Assembly (NCBI GenBank): GCA_021785115.1
Contig: JAJYGO010000232.1
Coordinates: 1 to 8,451 of the forward strand
DNA length: 8,451 nt
Source: Chloroflexota bacterium
GTDB lineage: Bacteria > Chloroflexota > Limnocylindria > Limnocylindrales > CSP1-4
Direction: 5' to 3'
The notes beneath the pieces were generated by a model. The model saw only the letters and a list, made by a program, of their open reading frames with translations, made no database searches and was not told the origin of the DNA. The position numbers and the translations under genes were made by a program. Below are positions 6,213 through 8,451 of the stretch, in pieces. The first letter of the stretch is position 1. Each line of letters opens with the position of its first letter.

Positions 6213-8451
6213 CTACCGAACGACGATGTTGACCAGGCGGCCCGGGACGTGGATGACCCGGTCCGGCGCGCGGTCGCCCAGGACGGCGCGGATCCTCTCG
6301 CGATCCAGCACGATCGCCTCGATCTCGGCAGGCGACAGTCCCGCCGGGATCCGGACCCGGTCACGGAGCTTGCCGTTCACCTGCACGGGCAGCTCGATCG
6401 TCTCCTCCGCGACGAGGACCTCGTCCCAGGCCGGCCACTGGTCGGCGTGGATGGAGCGCCAGGGCTCGCCGCGTGCCTCCAGCAGGCGCGACCAGAGCTC
6501 CTCGGTGACGTGCGGCGCCGCCGGGGCGAGCATGTGCAGCAGCAGGTCCACCGCGCCGTCCCAGGCCGCGCCGCCGGCGACCGGCGTCCCCCGGTAGCGC
6601 ATCAGCACGTTGGTCAGCTCCATCAGGTGGGCGACCATGGTGTTGAAGCGGTAGCCCTCGTACTCGGCGGTGACCTGCTTCAGCGTCCGGTGCGCGGCCA
6701 CCAGCAGCGTCCGCTCGCCGTCCGCCGCCCGCTCCCCGGGGGGCAGCAGCCCGGCGTCGGGGTCGCCGGGCTCGACGCCGGCCGGGTCCAGGACGGCGGT
6801 CCAGACACGGTTGAGGAAGCGGCTGATGCCGCCGATCCCCGTGGAGCTCCACGGGCCACCCTGGTCCCAGGGGCCCATGAACATCAGGAAGAGCCGGACC
6901 GTGTCGGCGCCGTACCGCGCCACCAGCTCGTCCGGGTCCTGGACGTTGCCCCGGCTCTTGCTCATCCGCTCGCCGTCCGCCCCCAGGATCTGGCCCTGGT
7001 TGAAGAGCCGCCGGAACGGCTCCCGCTCGTGGACCAGGCCCAGGTCGGCCAGGGCCTTGGCGAAGAAGCGGCTGTAGAGCAGGTGCATCACGGCGTGCTC
7101 GGCGCCGCCGGTGTACTGGTCGACCGGGCACCACTCGGCCTCGAGACCGCCGTCGATCGGGCCGTCGGCGTTGTGGGGCGACAGGTAGCGCCACCAGTAC
7201 CACGAGCTGTCGACGAAGGTGTCCATGGTGTCCGTCTCGCGGGTGGCCGGGCCACCGCAGCGCGGGCAGGTGGTGTGCAGGAACGCCTCGTTCGCCTTCA
7301 GAGGGCTCTCACCCGTCACCTTGAAATCGACGTCGCGGGGGAGCGTGACCGGCAGCTGGTCCTCCGGCACGCCCACGATCCCGTCGCGCTCGCAGTAGAC
7401 CACCGGGATCGGTGTCCCCCAGTAGCGCTGGCGGCTGATCAGCCAGTCGCGGATGCGGTAGGTGACGGCCGGCTTCCCCTGTCCGCGCGCCTGCAGGTCG
7501 GCGACGATCGCAGCGAACCCGTCCGACGCCGTGCGGCCGCTGTACGGGCCGCTGTTCACCATCACCTCGTCCGCAGAGTGGGCCACGAACGCGGCGCCGC
7601 CGTCCGCGGCGCGTGCCACCTCCGCCGCCACTCGCGCGGCCGCCTCGGGGTCCGCGGGAGCGATCACCTGGCGGATCGGCAGGCCGAACTTCACGGCGAA
7701 CGCGTAGTCCCGCTCGTCGTGGGCGGGGACCGCCATGATCGCGCCGGTGCCGTAGCCGAGCAGCACGTAGTCCGCGATCCAGATCGGGATCCGCTCGCCG
7801 TTGACCGGGTTGATGGCGTGGGCGCCCAGCGGGACGCCCGTCTTCTCCCGCTCGGTGGAGAGGCGGTCGATCTCGGACTTGCGCCGTGCCTCGTACTGGT
7901 AGCGTTCCACCGCCTCGCGCTGTGCCGGGTGCGTCAGCTTCGCCGCCAGCGGGTGCTCCGGGGCCAGCACCATGAACGTCGCCCCGAAGAGGGTGTCCGG
8001 CCGCGTGGTGAAGACGCGCAGCTCGTCACCGCCCGGCTGGTGCTCGTCGGGGGCGACGGTGAAGGCGACCTCCGCGCCCTCGGACCGCCCGATCCAGTTC
8101 GTCTGCATCACGCGCACCGGCTCGGGCCAGTCGATCCCCTCGAAGCGCAGCAGCTCGTCCGCGTACTTCGTGATCCGGAAGAACCACTGCTCGAGGTCGC
8201 GCTTGATCACCGGCGTGCCGCAGCGCCAGCAGTGGCGGTCCGCCCCCTCGACCTGCTCGCGCGCCAGCACGACCTGGTCCTTGGGGCACCAGTCCACGGG
8301 GGCCATGGCGCGGTACGCCAGGCCCGCCTCCAGGAACTTCAGGAAGAGCCACTGGTTCCAGCGGTAGTACTCGGGCTCGCAGGTCACCACCTGCGCGGCC
8401 CAGTCGAACGTGGCGCCCATCGAGCGCAGCTGGCGCCGCATGTTCTCGATG
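6213..8451 (-). CDS. leuS: Leucyl-tRNA synthetase, N-terminus outside window
   Basis: This class I enzyme charges tRNA-Leu. The frame is open to the right edge, and the Met at 8441 ([17 protein letters not shown]) is internal, so 745 residues are visible and roughly 70-100, including HIGH, are missing. Numbering from that Met: a zinc-ribbon-like CPKD...HCWRCG (52-74); the CP1 editing domain with threonine-rich TTRPDTLFG (145-153) and [15 protein letters not shown] (231-245), where D242 and D245 match the editing-site aspartates; [16 protein letters not shown] (331-346); a second CPRCGG (392-397); [12 protein letters not shown]; the KMSKS loop as RMSKSRGN (492-499); the anticodon-binding helical domain (about 570-680); and a C-terminal [13 protein letters not shown] domain (684-696). 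All key residues seen are intact, and first-position Arg in the KMSKS signature is a common variant. The gene ends with TAG. Confidence 0.98.
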   Translation of the reverse strand, partial: IENMRRQLRSMGATFDWAAQVVTCEPEYYRWNQWLFLKFLEAGLAYRAMAPVDWCPKDQVVLAREQVEGADRHCWRCGTPVIKRDLEQWFFRITKYADELLRFEGIDWPEPVRVMQTNWIGRSEGAEVAFTVAPDEHQPGGDELRVFTTRPDTLFGATFMVLAPEHPLAAKLTHPAQREAVERYQYEARRKSEIDRLSTEREKTGVPLGAHAINPVNGERIPIWIADYVLLGYGTGAIMAVPAHDERDYAFAVKFGLPIRQVIAPADPEAAARVAAEVARAADGGAAFVAHSADEVMVNSGPYSGRTASDGFAAIVADLQARGQGKPAVTYRIRDWLISRQRYWGTPIPVVYCERDGIVGVPEDQLPVTLPRDVDFKVTGESPLKANEAFLHTTCPRCGGPATRETDTMDTFVDSSWYWWRYLSPHNADGPIDGGLEAEWCPVDQYTGGAEHAVMHLLYSRFFAKALADLGLVHEREPFRRLFNQGQILGADGERMSKSRGNVQDPDELVARYGADTVRLFLMFMGPWDQGGPWSSTGIGGISRFLNRVWTAVLDPAGVEPGDPDAGLLPPGERAADGERTLLVAAHRTLKQVTAEYEGYRFNTMVAHLMELTNVLMRYRGTPVAGGAAWDGAVDLLLHMLAPAAPHVTEELWSRLLEARGEPWRSIHADQWPAWDEVLVAEETIELPVQVNGKLRDRVRIPAGLSPAEIEAIVLDRERIRAVLGDRAPDRVIHVPGRLVNIVVR

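Noticed and set aside
4766..6364. 532-codon minus-strand frame overlapping the membrane-protein gene and the 3' end of leuS
   Set aside because: It overlaps leuS out of frame and is extremely Arg-rich. The alternative frame has a transmembrane segment and beta-strand-like composition.
4661..6597. Two long plus-strand open frames (4661-6232, 4732-6597) opposite the membrane-protein gene and the leuS end
   Set aside because: Both give low-complexity Arg/Pro/Ser/Ala-rich products and run into the leuS coding region antisense. They have no good ribosome-binding site or recognisable motif.

Overview
The window is a high-GC (about 70%) stretch of bacterial chromosome, densely packed with housekeeping genes. 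The malate dehydrogenase is of the short LDH-like type and resembles, from memory, the Chloroflexus enzyme. Together with the GC content, a luciferase-like F420-type oxidoreductase and a stand-alone NifX-like protein, this suggests a high-GC Chloroflexota lineage (for example Thermomicrobia-like or Limnocylindria-like). A deep-branching actinobacterium is not excluded. No mobile element, CRISPR array, rRNA or tRNA gene was seen.

Layout from left to right: (1) 1-260, minus strand, the N-terminal part of a cupin-domain protein cut by the window edge. (2) 261-438, a divergent promoter region with two small palindromic elements. (3) 439-771, plus strand, a NifB/NifX-family FeMo-cofactor-binding-like protein whose stop codon lies in a triple 14-bp tandem repeat. 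(4) 834-863, a strong 12-bp hairpin between convergent genes. (5) 878-2194 and 2308-3240, both minus strand, citrate synthase (gltA) and malate dehydrogenase (mdh), in the order mdh then gltA with two hairpins in the 113-bp gap. (6) 3241-3807, a 567-bp intergenic region with several inverted repeats. (7) 3808-4701, plus strand, an LLM-class flavin-dependent oxidoreductase. (8) 4762-6009, minus strand, an unrecognised protein with one transmembrane segment and an extracytoplasmic beta-rich region. (9) 6010-6212, a spacer with a 14-bp perfect palindrome and a hairpin. (10) 6213-8451, minus strand, leucyl-tRNA synthetase (leuS), lacking its N-terminus because it runs off the right edge.

Functionally, mdh and gltA supply consecutive TCA-cycle steps: malate is oxidised to oxaloacetate, which is condensed with acetyl-CoA to give citrate. 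The remaining genes do not form an evident pathway with them. I see no convincing new multi-gene system. The most interesting items are the structured 3.62-3.71 kb intergenic element, the unusual membrane-anchored protein with its uncertain start, and the small repeats and palindromes around the NifX-like gene.
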